Positions 12,241 through 23,913 of a DNA stretch of 64,000 nucleotides are shown piece by piece. Every line of letters starts with the position of its first letter. Position 1 is the stretch's first letter. The stretch covers positions 22,346,452 to 22,410,451 of the forward strand of contig JAPTYO010000002.1 in assembly GCA_036873135.1 (NCBI GenBank), in the 5' to 3' direction. The stretch is from Clarkia xantiana subsp. parviflora (lineage: Eukaryota > Streptophyta > Magnoliopsida > Myrtales > Onagraceae). Made by a program: the position numbers and the translations under genes. The notes beneath the pieces are model-generated. The model saw only the letters and a list, made by a program, of their open reading frames with translations, had not been told where the DNA came from and did no database searches.

Positions 12241-12480
12241 AAAATTGCTAAATTCGACCCTGCGAAGTTGGAATTTGAAATATGCCCCTCAAAAGTTGGT
12301 TTTTATCAAAACGCCCCGTCCCGCTGATAATACCAGCGGGATGGGACGTGACATGTCAGCGGGACATGACATGTCCCGCTGACTACCACGCGGGATGATC
12401 TGTCATCCCGCGTGGTACTGTCCCGCTGGTATTACCAGCGGGACAGGCGGCTGGTTTCGGGAAAAGAAACCAGCCGCCGC
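12241..12480. repeat. Left terminal inverted repeat of the MULE, with stacked palindromes
   Basis: Contains several perfect or near-perfect hairpins in a row: CCCGCTGATAATACCAGCGGG, CAGCGGGACATGACATGTCCCGCTG, CCACGCGGGATGA-TCTG-TCATCCCGCGTGG, CCCGCTGGTATTACCAGCGGG and GCGGCTGGTTTC-GGGAAAA-GAAACCAGCCGC (about 12317-12477). The first four also occur, inverted, in the right end at about 20240-20370. Confidence 0.8.
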
Positions 12481-12543
12481 CCAATAATGAACCCTAACCT
12501 ATTTTTTTTTTCTCACCTATCTTCTTCAGTTCCCTTCTCCTCC

Positions 12544-12551
12544 TATAAAAG
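12544..12551 (+). promoter_or_regulatory. TATA box of the PMD gene
   Basis: TATAAAAG about 92 bp before the ATG at 12643, at the inner edge of the terminal repeat. Confidence 0.55.
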
Positions 12552-12642
12552 CCCCCTTTCTATACCATAGTAAAATTATAATTCTCTTATCAATTTACTT
12601 ATAAAAAGAATTATATTTTCAATCTTAAATTTTCAAGGGGGA

Positions 12643-15600
12643 ATGGCTTACCATGGTGAAGGCAGTTCTTCCGGTTCAAGAAGAAGGATGAGTTTTGGCA
12701 AGGAACTGGGAGACAATACCGTTCTCTACATGAATAACGTACACATGGCTAGTTTCGTCCACACGGACACGGTAAATTTTCTATTTTTTCTAGTAAATAT
12801 AAATGTTTATATTAATACATAGATTAAATTAGATTGCGTAAATAGAGTACAATGCCAAATAAATATGTTATTGATACGATAGATGTTTTTTTTTGTTCGA
12901 AATAAAAGTATTTTTATAATTTTGAAATTAAAAAAAAAGTGAAAATCGAAATTTAAAAATTAGAAATTACTGAGTATTGTTTTTAAATTTTGAAATTTGA
13001 CAATATCTTTTTAAATGTCCAATTTAAAATTAGAAATCATAAATTAAAATTGATGTGCTTTAAAATGTAGAAAATTATTTTTGAAATTGTAGACTATTAA
13101 TTAAAATTTTAATTAGAAGTTTAAATAACAAATCAGCGATTTTAGATAGTTTGAAATTATTGTCGAAATTGTGTAAAAAAAATTTCCAAATTGAAAAAAA
13201 AAAAGTTAATTATTGTCTTCCGGTTCCAATTTAGTGTGTTATTAAATGTTAACCGTAATTACGAAATTTAATAGTTTTAATTTATTTTCTTATTTAAATA
13301 CATAATATAAAAAATAAAAAATATTTGGTTTTCCAATTTCGAAATTATATTAGAAGTTAAAAAAATTCAAATTAAAAAAATCAAACTGAAAAATATAGAT
13401 TAGATTTTTTTTTAATCTCTATATAAAAATTTAAAATAAAAATAGAAATTATGGTGCTATTAAATTTTGAAATTAATTACGAATTTTCATGGTTTCTTAT
13501 TAAATACGAGAAAAAATTTAAAATTATTGGGTTTTCAAATGTTCAAATTATTCTAGAAATAGTAAAAAAAAAATCAAATTAAAAATAACATTATTGAAAA
13601 ATAGAGATTAAACGGTCATTTTTTTAAATTTCTACTTAAAAATAGATATTACTGTGCTATTAAGTGTTGACATAATTTTCGAAAATTTTGAAAGTTTTTT
13701 ATTTAAAATGTCGAATTTATAGCGTTTTCAAATAGGGTTTCTACGAGTTCTGTAGAAATAATAAAAAAAAACTAAACTCTCAAATAAAATTAAAAACAGG
13801 ATTTAAAAATAGAGATTAGATTAGACTTTTTTTTTTTTTTTGAATATTAAAACATAAATTAGAGTGTTATAATATATTAAAAGTATTTATGAAATTTGAT
13901 AGTATTTTTAAATGTTGATTTTAAATAGAGAAATTAGAATTATGAAAATAGATATTGAACATTATTGAAGAAATATTTTTACATTGAAAAAACTTTGAAA
14001 ATAAAATTGACGAATTAATTATTTTTAACTAATAACGAATAGTTTCATGTTGATAGATCGAGACTCCGTGGCCCGAGTCACACTTTAGATGTGCAAAATT
14101 GTGGGAGATAGACGCACGAACTGCGGGGTTCGTCGACCGGGCGGGCTTTCTTGATGCAGGATTGACATCTCGTATTGAGGTAGATGTTGGAATGATGCAT
14201 GCTTTAGCGGAGAGGTGGCGACCAGAAACCCACAGTTTTCATCTTCCTACAGGTGAAATGACGATTACTCTGAAGGATGTGGCGATGATCTTGGGGTTAA
14301 GGATAGATGGTCCGCCGATATCAGACCATTACAGAGATGGAATTGTATTAGATCCCGAAGTTTCAGAGTCGGGATTTCTGAAAAATCACAGTCTATCTCT
14401 TTTCCAGCGTTTGTTTGGTGAACAACCGCCTGCTGACGAATTAATCAAAGGGACGTGTGATCTCAAGTGCAGCTGGTTGAAGAACACTTTCTTGAAAGAA
14501 AAAAAACCATCCTCAGTTCATAACAGACGATGATGAAGAAGCAGAAAAGAGAGCAAGAGCGTATATATTGTGTCTCTTAGGGACAGTTTTATTCGCAGAC
14601 TCCAACGGATCGTTGGTGCCACTGCAATATTTATATTTTATCGAAGATCTGGACGTGTGCAGTCTATACACTTGGGGTTCTGCTGTATTGAGCCACTTGT
14701 ACAGGGGATTGTGCAAGTGGACTTGTAAAAAGTCAGCGACCAACATCGGCGGTTGTGGTGTGCTAGTACAGGTATTGAAAATGCATTATTAATATTATTA
14801 ATTACTTATATTATGTAATGGCATTTATCTCATATATAGGTGTGGTGTTGGACGTATCTCGCGCTTGGTAGACCCACGTGCTTTGGTCATGTTGAGGCTG
14901 GTCGTGCTGTCGGTTGTTGGTGGAGACAGAAAAAGAGTTCAAAGAAAACTGTCCAATCTCGTACTAGGTAGTTTTACCGAGATGAACTTAAGATATTGAA
15001 GAACTCTGCGGTATTAAAATTAAATAATCGATCATTAGAATGACTTATTATATTTATAGTTAATATGTTGACTCTAATATTGTTATAACACAGGTTACTT
15101 GGAACCCATGGACCGCGGAAGTTGCATCAATAATGCCACAAATTGCCAGAGAAGGTTGGGAATTGGCATACTTACAACTACCTCTGATCCACTTTAACTC
15201 TGTTGAATATCAACTGCCACAACGAGTGTATAAGCAGTTAGGCTTTGGATTTTATATCCCCGAGGTGTTCCCTGATCGACAATTATGGGATCGCCTCCAC
15301 TCGTGTGCCCAATGGCAGAAGTCACCGGCAACACCGTGGCATGTTACCCATGAGGAGTACATATTGTTGTGGAACAACCGCAATGATCGTGATATGTATC
15401 CTATCCCTGAGCCCGAATGTGTGAGGTCGAAAGAATATTTCAAGTGGTATCGTCGTATTACAACTTATTTAGCTAAAGATCACCCAGAAGTTGAAGTTGA
15501 AGCTGAAGAAGTTGAAGAACAACGACCATTGCATGTTCGCCCTTCGCAGGGGTATCTCGGTCAACACGGTGACATGATAAGCTACATGGTAAGACAAGTG

Positions 15601-16159
15601 AAATATATCTTTATAAGTCTACAATTAAGTCATTCGAATAACCACTATTACGTGAATTGCTGAACAGGCGCGTGGCTACAGTCTCATGTATAAACAGATA
15701 AGAAAATTGATGCATGACAATGGCCCTCCTAAGGAACGTTACAAAAAAATGATGGACATCACAACTCATTGCTTGACTGTTTCTGGGCAACATGACATGC
15801 TCAATATACTTGAAGATGGAGAGATGTCTGACTGTAGCATCGAGGATGAACGTGAAGACGCACAAGAAATGGATATACCTGATTCCCAACCTCCAATGGC
15901 TACTCAGTTTTCACAACCAGGATTTGTACAAGATAGGGTCGCCATGTCACAGTCTGCAAGGCCCGGCCCATTTCCTGGGCCTTATCCACCACCATCTGGG
16001 CCTTATCCAACATCAGTCGGTCCTTATCCACCACTGCGTGGGTCTATTTCTTCACAGCCTAGGCCTCTCCAAGCACCGTCTGGGCAGTTTCCACCTTCTT
16101 ATTACGGCTATTACAACCCGTATATTGGGTATCAACCACCTCCCGGTGGGGGCAACTAA
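12643..16159 (+). pseudogene. Plant mobile domain (PMD / MAIN-like) gene, decayed
   Basis: Proteins of this family (often annotated as phosphatase-7 long-form homologs, though without phosphatase) occur in transposons and in host MAIN/MAIL genes. Exons I infer: 12643-12771, 14057-14771, 14840-15010, 15094-15588, 15668-16159. Family landmarks are LWEIDARTAGFVDRAGF, ERWRPETHSFHLPTGEMTIT, LKDVAMILGLRIDGPPI, RARAYILCLLGTVLFAD, LSHLYRGLCK and WNPWTAEVASIMPQIAREG. The C-terminal exon is proline-rich with repeated GPYP. Two lesions: a frame change near 14500-14520, at an eight-A run, and an in-frame TAG at 14969-14971. The first intron (about 1.3 kb) is very AT-rich. The lesions could include a sequencing error in the A run, but the TAG argues for decay. 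Confidence 0.8.
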
Positions 16160-16522
16160 ACGTTATTGTAATGTTATTTTGATATATCTTTTTGGATGAT
16201 TGAAACACAAGAATGCTTTTTTTTTTGCGATAGACGTTTTGTGATAATATTATATTTTCTACTGACCAAATATTAATGTAGTTACTAGTTAGTTCATGGT
16301 TAGATTAGGTAAGTAATGAACTAAGATTTATCACTTATTATCTATATTATGTGACCATACAAAATTTGTCATAAAAATATATTAGCATAAATAAACACAA
16401 ATTAGCAACATATAAAATTCAGAATTTTAAAACAAGTTCATTACAATACCAAGATTTAATTTACATTTAAAATAGAGAAATACAAATGATAACATTACAA
16501 CAATAGCTTCATACATCATCAT
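16160..16522. other. AT-rich spacer between convergent MULE genes
   Basis: No coding signal. It separates the stop of the PMD gene (+) from the transposase remnant (-). Confidence 0.4.
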
Positions 16523-16766
16523 CAGCCGGTGGTTCGACTACCCGCAGTGGACAATTTCTCCTATTGTGTCATTCAGTTTTACAGATACTGCACTTTCTCT
16601 TCTTGCCGGGTTCGCGCTCATCCATCTCGTTTGTCAACCTTTTATTTTTACGTCCCTTCCGAGAGACCATCATGGCTGGATCAACAACAACGGTGGGCCC
16701 CGTCCAGGGCGGCCATTCATCTATGTCAGGGAGTGGGTGAAATGGATAAGAATACCGCGATGACAT
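16523..16766 (-). pseudogene. MULE transposase C-terminal remnant with zinc knuckle
   Basis: On the minus strand: FHPLPDIDEWPPWTGP, then a basic stretch (RKGRKNKRLTNEMDERE), then a CCHC knuckle whose fourth residue before the His is lost to an in-frame TGA at 16569-16571 (CSICKTE-stop-HNRRNC). The reading resumes to a stop near 16523. This is the tail of a MuDR-like transposase, whose DDE and SWIM parts should lie further right. They are absent, and the 331-bp tandem array sits there instead. Orientation opposite to the PMD gene fits PMD-bearing MULEs. Confidence 0.65.
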
Positions 16767-16890
16767 TGTAGCTCAACATATGTACCGCCGTGTATATGAA
16801 TATGCCAGCTACTAATGACCTCGACGTCATAGCGAAACAAAATGTAAAACATTTTCCTATATGTAGAATATAAACCGAATTAGAAGCGTC

Positions 16891-19290
16891 GTATAAATTC
16901 TACGACACTCTAAATTCAGATCCGTTTGCAGAATTGGACTTCCCTAATAACTAATAATTTGTACTAATTTTTTCAAATTTTTCTAAAAATTCGACATTTG
17001 GCCCGAACACTGCGTTTTAGGGGGGATGAACACCATTCGGTGCTTAAAACCCTAAATTTTGAAATTCTCAAAAAAAAAAAAAATTGAAAAATTTACATAC
17101 TGTTAATTGTATAATAAATTCAATAATTCTCGAGTTTCATTGCATTTGGAATTGTAAATAAGCGGTAGTCCTAAATCAAATTTCAGACGTTAATTTGTGT
17201 TTTTTTTTTAAACTTTGACAAGCTCGTATAAATTCTACGACACTCTAAATTCAGATCCGTTTGCAGAATTGGACTTCCCTAATAACTAATAATTTGTACT
17301 AAGTTTTTCAAATATTTCTAAAAATTCGACATTTGGCCCGAACACTGCGTTTTAAGGGGGATGAACACCATTCGGTGCTTAAAACCCTAAATATTGAAAT
17401 TCTCAAAAAAAAAATTGAAAAATTTACAGACTGTTAATTGTATAATAAATTCAATAATTCTCGAGTTTCATTGCATTTGGAGTTGTAAATAAGCGGTAGT
17501 CCTAAATCAAATTTCAGACGTTAATTTGTGTTTTTTTTTTTAAACTTTGACAAGCTCGTATAAATTCTACGACACTCTAAATTCAGATCCGTTTGCAGAA
17601 TTGGACTTCCCTAATAACTAATAATTTGTACTAATTTTTTCAATTTTTTCTAAAAATTCGACATTTGGCCCGAACACTGCGTTTTAGGGGGGATGAACAC
17701 CATTCGGTGCTTAAAACCCTAAATTTTGAAATTCTAAAAAAAAATTGAAAAATTTACATACTGTTAATTGTATAATAAATTCAATAATTCTCGAGTTTCA
17801 TTGCATTTGGAATTGTAAATAAGCGGTAGTCCTAAATCAAATTTCAGACGTTAATTTGTGTTTTATTTTTTAAACTTTGACAAGCTCGTATAAATTCTAC
17901 GGCACTCTAAATTCAGATCCGTTTGCAGAATTGGACTTCCCTAATAACTAATAATTTGTACTAATTTTTTCAAAATTTTCTAAAAATTCGACATTTGGCC
18001 CGAACACTGCGTTTTAGGGGGGATGAACACCGTTCGGTGCTGAAAACCTAAATTTTGAAATTCTCAAAAAAATTTGAAAAATTTACATACTGTTAATTGT
18101 ATAATAAATTCAATAATTCTCGAGTTTCATTGCATTTGGAGTTGTAAATAAGCGGTAGTCCTAAATCAAATTTCAGACGTTAATTTGTGTTGTTTTTTTT
18201 TAAACTTTGACAAGCTCGTATAAATTCTACGGCACTCTAAATTCAGATCCGTTTGCAGAATTGGACTTCCCTAATAACTAATAATTTGTACTAATTTTTT
18301 CAAATTTTTCTAAAAATTCGACATTTGGCCCGAACACTGCGTTTTAGGGGGGATGAACACCGTTCGCTGCTGAAAACCTAAATTTTGAAATTCTCAAAAA
18401 AAATTTGAAAAATTTACAGACAGTTAATTGTATAATAAATTCAATAATTCTCGAGTTTCATTGCATTTGGAGTTGTAAATAAGCGGTAGTCCTAAATCAA
18501 ATTTCAGACGTTAATTTGTGTTTTTTTTTTTTTTTAAACTTTGACAAGCTCGTATAAATTCTACAGCACTCTAAATTCAGATCCGTTTGCAGAATTGGAC
18601 TTCCCTAATAACTAATAATTTGTACTAATTTTTTCAAATATTTCTAAAAATTCGACATTTGGCCCGAACACTGCGTTTTAGGGGGGATGAACACCATTCG
18701 GTGCTTAAAACCCTAAATTTTGAAATTCTCAAAAAAAATTGAAAAATTTACATACTGTTAATTGTATAATAAATTCAATAATTCTCGAGTTTCATTGCAT
18801 TTGGAGTTGTAAATAAACGGTAGTACTAAATCAAATTTCAGACGTTAATTTGTGTTTTTTTTTTTAAAATTTTGACAAGCTCGTATAAATTCTACGGCAC
18901 TCTAAATTCAGATCCGTTTGCAGAATTGGACTTCCCTAATAACTAATAATTTGTACTAATTTTTTCAAATATTTCTAAAAATTCGACATTTGGCCCGAAC
19001 ACTGCGTTTTAAGGGGGTTGAACACCATTCGGTGCTTAAAACCCTAAATTTTGAAATTCTAAAAAAAATTGAAAAATTTACATACTGTTAATTGTATAAT
19101 AAATTCAATAATTCTCGAGTTTCATTGCATTTGGAGTTGTAAATAAGCGGTAGTCCTAAATCAAATTTCAGACGTTAATTTGTGTTTTTTTTTAAACTTT
19201 GACAAGCTCGTATAAATTCTACGGCACTCTAAATTCAGATCCGTTTGCAGAATTGGACTTCCCTAATAACTAATAATTTGCACTAATATT
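16891..19290. repeat. Tandem array of a ~331-bp unit, seven full copies and a partial eighth
   Basis: The landmark GTATAAATTCTACG starts at 16891, 17226, 17558, 17888, 18218, 18552, 18883 and 19210, giving periods of 327-335 bp. Length differences fall mainly in A and T runs. Each unit contains CGACATTTGGCCCGAACACTGCGTTTTA and a GAACACCATTCGGTGC mini-palindrome (changed in copies 4 and 5). Copies are about 95-98% alike by eye. The array replaces the expected transposase body in this MULE. Confidence 0.92.
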
Positions 19291-19339
19291 CTCAAAAAGT
19301 ATTGATTTTTTTTTTTACAGATTTTTAATATAATTTAAT

Positions 19340-19800
19340 TTACAAAAATTGTTTTTGTTAAATAAATTAAAATTTCTACTTTATTTCAGTACAAACAAAA
19401 GTTATCATATTTTTTTTAACATAATATTTGTACTATATATATCATTTTTTTATTCACATACGATATACGTGAAAATTATAATTTTCAGAATACAAAACAA
19501 ATAAACAAAAATTAATTTTTGTTACTTACATTATAATTTCTACATTATTTCATCACAATAAAAATGTCATCATATCCTATTATTTTTTTTTATTTCACAT
19601 AATAGCTGTAATATATACATCATTATAATCTATATATGTGAAAATCCTTATTTTCGAAATTTAAACAAAAATCATACAAAATTACGTTTTCTTAATTACA
19701 TTATAATTTCTACATTAGTTCAGCACAAAAATAATTATCATAATCTCTTATTTTTATATCTTACATAATAGTTGTACTATACATATCATTATAATCAGAA
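19340..19800. repeat. Degenerate AT-rich tandem repeat, about three copies of ~165 bp
   Basis: The blocks TTATAATTTCTACATTAxTTCA...ATCATA...ACATAATAxxTGTAxTATA...ATCATTATAATC recur at about 19370, 19525 and 19700, each with several differences. No coding signal. Confidence 0.55.
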
Positions 19801-19809
19801 TACTTAGTA

Positions 19810-19990
19810 AAAAAATAACAGTATGTTACCTTTCTTTTGATAAACAACTTCTGATATGTCACAACGTACTCAAATGAGTTGGCATTCCTGAAAATTTTCC
19901 ATTATAACAACATATATTAACTATAAAAAGTCTAAATTTTATAAGCGTACATTACATTACCTTAGTTTGAAACAACACAAAGGAAATATA
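19810..19990 (-). pseudogene. Possible small exon remnant of the MULE transposase
   Basis: On the minus strand a stretch ending CTAAG|GTAATG, then a CAG acceptor, then about 19 open codons (ANSFEYVVTYQKLF) ending at AAAGAAAG|GTAACA, looks like splice-bounded exon sequence. It could be part of the transposase 5' end, but is too short to assign. Confidence 0.25.
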
Positions 19991-20039
19991 AATTTTAACA
20001 TTGTAGAAGGGGGTATCATTTATAGACTAGGGCAGAAAT

Positions 20040-20451
20040 AAATCGGACCAGCTGCTGGTCCGGTTTTGACTGGTAGCTGGTCCGGTTTTGACCGGCAGCT
20101 GGTCAATAGGACCAGCTGGTCCCGCTGGTATTACCAGCGGGACGGGGAACCCGACAAAACGGGTTCCCCTAGGCGCAGGCGCGCATGTGACTCTGTCCCA
20201 TGCGCGCCTGCGCCTAGGGGAACCCATTTTGTCGGGTTCCTCGTCCCGCTGGTAATACCAGCGGGACAGTACCACGCGGGATGACAGATCATCCCGCGTG
20301 GTAGTCAGCGGGACATGTCATGTCCCGCTGACATGTCACGTCCCATCCCGCTGGTATTATCAGCGGGAATGGGCGTTTTGATAAAAACCAACTTTTGAGG
20401 GGCATATTTCAAATTCCAACTTCGCAGGGGGGCAGTTTCATAAATTTTCCC
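20040..20451. repeat. Right terminal inverted repeat of the MULE with large palindrome
   Basis: The outer part (about 20240-20451) is the inverted match of 12241-12450. The inner part holds a near-perfect palindrome, 20118-20268. It runs GTCCCGCTGGTATTACCAGC, then GGGGAACCCGACAAAACGGG, then CTAGGCGCAGGCGCGCATG, and back in inverse, with a loop of about 10 bases near 20193. Three GCTGGTCCGGTTTTGAC-like direct repeats precede it (20048-20110). Confidence 0.85.
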
Positions 20452-20808
20452 TTATTAGATTATAATATGGACACAATTTTCGTTTCTACAAGTTCATTTT
20501 GAATTTAATAGTCTGATCCTATAAGTGAGGATTTGAATTATATTTACCATGTGCAGACCCGTACCAATATCGTGGTACAACCAATAAACAAGTTTGGCTT
20601 GAATTTGACACGAGGTCATTCAACACGGGTTAGCAACGCCCTTAACACGTGATACAGTATTTGGCACGAGCTCCCCGTGCCAAAAAAATCTGACACGCTA
20701 TTACTAAGGACGGGGTGATCCCGTGTAGAACCCGTGCCAAACATGGTTCTACATGGATTTGACACGATTTTACTTTGTACCAATTGGGGGTGCTTGCTTG
20801 TAGTGAAA

Positions 20809-23178
20809 CTTAATAAAATCCTTGCAAATCGTTATAAAACCTAAAATGATGTTTCTCTTGGAAAATTTCGTTTTCTTGTCATGAATCTCTTGAAATTTGA
20901 AAACATTAATACAAAAATAAACACTCATGCGTAGCATAATATTAATAGTATAGTATATATAGTATACCTAACACTGCAGAAAAAAGGAAGGTGGCAATAA
21001 ATTTGGTCACACTCAATGGATAGAAAGAGTTAATGTGATTAGTTGAGGAGCTCTATCTAGCTGGCTCCTGTGTCTCTTCCTTCCTCACTAGCGGAGAGAA
21101 GGGTTTGGCTTGGTTTGGCAGAGATAAATGAAGAGTGTTAGCCCCACACAATCGACACTTTAGTTTTTTTCGCGAGTCTTTGAATTTGGCGAGACCTAAA
21201 AATGGTGTGGGAATTTTTCATTCATTCTACTCTGAAACTTAAGTCAGTATATGGAATATAAGAATGATAATGTAATGTAATAATGTGAAAAAACATTGGT
21301 ATTAATATACTTTTCTTTACCGACTTTATATGACGGTGTGGCCATTTATAAAGGGTTTCCTTCAAAGGCACTTGAAGTAGGTGACAAACAGGTCGCCACC
21401 TAATTTTTCATTAAGAGGAGTTGTTTCTTCTGACGGTGATGACAATTAGGTCGCCACCTCATCTTTCCTTAGGGGGAAGGTTTCTTCTGGCGGTGATGAC
21501 AAGTAGGTCGCCAACACATCTTTCCTTAGTATGAAATGTTTATTTTGACGGTGATAACAAGTAGATTGCCAACTCATTTTTCGTTAGGCGGAAATATTTC
21601 TTCTGTCGGTGAGGAGTGGGGCGCCGCCTCTCCACTTTCCTTAAGATGATAGGTTTTAGTGAGGGGCGTCGTACTCTCACCTATTGCCATTGACGTACCA
21701 AGCGTCGACCCTTAAGAAAAAGTCGACATTTTATCTTCATCTTCTCATTTTTTAGCCTTATTAGTCGTCGACGTTGGGTCTTGACTTTTGAGGGCTCCGA
21801 CTTGTTGGTCGCCGATCTTCAGTTCTATTGAATTAGGATCCAACAAAAGTGTGTTCTAGATTGATGAGAAAAAGATTAGGGCAAATAATCAGTTTTCTCT
21901 GAATACCTTCCGGCCAAGCAAGTAACTTATTTTTATTCTTGAAAACATTACTAAACAAATATCATTATTTCAGCTCTTAGCTTCGAAAGGGAGGGTCAAA
22001 GGAGTATCTTGGTGGATATTTATCGACAGAAGTCCAAATATGAGAGATAGGATTCTTAAAACTTGGATGATCATGCCACACAAGTTCCAATCTAAAAGGT
22101 CTATCACTACCCTTCAATGAACTAGAATAATTAAGGGAGAAAAAAAGATGACAGTGGTCTGATCTAGTTTTGGGCAAATGAGAGACGTTGCAGTATTTTC
22201 AAGTTGTTATGTATGTTTCCCCCTTTAATATTTATGGGTTGTGCTAGTGCTAAAAGGCAATCGAGTGCAAAAGCATTCGAATTTTAATATCTTAGATTAT
22301 GGATATTAAAATATGTGTTACTGCTGCGGTATGATTATTATTATTATTTTGTAAATATAATTGTTTTTCTTTCTTGATCTAACTATTTTAAATTTAACTG
22401 TATTTGGCGTTTGCAGTCCACTACATTTATAAGGAAAATCATATATATATATATGGTTGAGCTTTTATAAGGTGTTCAGGAAAAAAAAAAAAAAACTCTA
22501 TTTGGTTTATGCATAGCGTTATGCATAAACCAAATATATTTTTTTTTGGCCAAGTACCAAATTTTTTTTTTTTTTGGCCAAAGGCCAAGTACCAAATAGA
22601 GTTGAAACAATTAAGAACCTCACTATACTTAAAAAGTTAAAAGGGAAGTTCAATTCTTAGACTATTAATTGATTTCTGAATACCATAAATTTATTGTTAC
22701 TCTAACTTTACCCTTAATTTATATTGTTTTTTTATTTTTTTAAAAATAGCCAAAAAATCATAAATTTCTTAAAAATATTTGAAATAATTATGTATAAATA
22801 TTTATTAAAAATGAAAAAAAATAAAAAATACTGAAGCTATATATGAGAATAGATTTGCATGTTTTGCCGAGTTTTCAAGCTAAACTAGTACCCAGACTAG
22901 TCTGGATCTTTTTTCTCCTTTTATTTAAAAAAAAAAAAAAAACTCGGAAGCGGAGCCAATATTTTTGAATTCCACCCTACTTATTTAATGATAATTGATG
23001 ATCAGAGCATGAAAACTATGCGAATGGATTCTGGAGTGAGTGGGTGGAGAGGAGGGGACCTGTAAAAGTCAACGCACAGTAACTTAATTAGCAGCCAAGC
23101 CAAGTCAAGCCAAGCCAAGCTGCACTGACTGCTCTGCACTTATTATATCCTATCCACTTGAACTGAAGACAGACACTC
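20809..23178. other. Intergenic region with a degenerate 58-bp tandem repeat and a hairpin
   Basis: No gene recognised. At 21377-21655 about five degenerate 58-bp units share GGTGATGACAAGTAGGTCGCC...TTTCCTTAG...TTTCTTCTG. At about 22495-22615 CTCTATTTGGTTTATGCATA pairs with its inverse twice (TATGCATAAACCAAA and ACCAAATAGAG), forming a fold-back with GGCCAAGTACCAAA repeats. The ORF-like stretch near 22000 has no family resemblance. Confidence 0.5.
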
Positions 23179-23186
23179 AATTTGCA

Positions 23187-23905
23187 TTAGGCCTATCAAT
23201 TTAACCCGCGACCCGTGAATGACCCGTAAACGACCCGGTCACGGGTCGGGTCCGGGTTCGTATATTTTGGTAACGGGTCATTTACGGGTTGACCCGGAAA
23301 TGACCCGTTCAAATCAGGCCGGGTACGGGTTTTGCTGTATGACCCGTGACCCGTTCCTCTTGTTGTTTTTTTCTTTAGGTTACTTACTCAGTTTCAGTTA
23401 CTGTCTCTGTAGCAATATTGCAATACAAGCAGCACATATCATTTAGCCTTGGTAATTCAACAATTGTATGCTTTATATTTGACAAACACATGTATGCTTA
23501 GATAATCAAGCACATGTCTGCTTGAGTTTGATGAGCGGATCTAGGATTTGAAGAACACCACTCACCAACTTAGAAAACAACGAACATGAACAGCAGCTTT
23601 AAAGCTTCAAAACTGAAAAAATCCATTGTTTAATTTCAAGTTTACCACATCTAACCCACCAATAAGCATGAATGGAAGCTCCAATCACTTACACAACATC
23701 ATTTAACACGTAGCCTCCTCAAAGGAAGTTGCGTGGAGTATAATTTTTGTTTTTTACTACATAGATGACCCGGGTCAACCTGTGACCCGCAATTCCGGGT
23801 ACGGATTTGCAATCCTGACCCGTGGTGATCCCCGGGTCAATTACGGGTCGGGTGGTTGGTGACCCGCGGGTCGCGGGTCACGGGTTGACCCGTTTTGACA
23901 GGCCT
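23187..23905. mobile_element. Non-autonomous hAT transposon
   Basis: An exact 8-bp duplication AATTTGCA flanks the segment (23179-23186 and 23906-23913), the target size of hAT elements. The ends are inverted: (TT)AGGCCTATCAATTTAACCCG on the left and, inverted, AGGCCTGTCAAAACGGGTC on the right. Both subterminal regions are packed with GACCCG / CGGGTC motifs in both orientations. 719 bp, no transposase. Confidence 0.85.
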
Positions 23906-23913
23906 AATTTGCA

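Larger units (their letters stand above)
12238..20451. mobile_element. Mutator-like element with PMD gene, nested in the CACTA element
   Basis: Long terminal inverted repeats bound the segment. CTGCGAAGTTGGAATTTGAA at about 12260 pairs with its inverse at about 20410, and the match runs about 200 bp inward. The right end finishes ...TTTTCCC, the usual MULE GGGAAAA end. A clean 9-bp target duplication was not found, so the left edge is approximate. Contents in order: TATA and PMD gene (+), transposase C-terminal remnant (-), 331-bp tandem array, AT-rich repeats, palindromes. Confidence 0.75.
11839..20805. mobile_element. CACTA (En/Spm) transposon carrying a nested MULE
   Basis: The left end is CACTACAAGAAAACCC and the right end TGCTTGTAGTG, its inverted match. 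Three-base AAA target duplications flank both ends (11836-11838 and 20806-20808), as expected for CACTA elements. Inside both ends (11860-12000 and 20570-20775) short GACACG / CGTGTC motifs recur in both orientations, as transposase-binding subterminal repeats do. The CACTA-specific part is only about 400 bp on the left and 350 bp on the right with no transposase, so it was a small non-autonomous element before the MULE entered. Confidence 0.85.

Noticed and set aside
16891..19290. CRISPR-like regular repeat array
   Set aside because: Units are head-to-tail 331-bp repeats with no unique spacers, in a plant transposon.
22501..22540. MIRNA hairpin
   Set aside because: Perfect short palindrome with almost no loop in AT-rich DNA. 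Does not have the stem size or loop expected of a plant miRNA precursor.
23219..23446. 75-codon ORF in the hAT element
   Set aside because: Made of GACCCG repeats followed by a hydrophobic run; no transposase motif.
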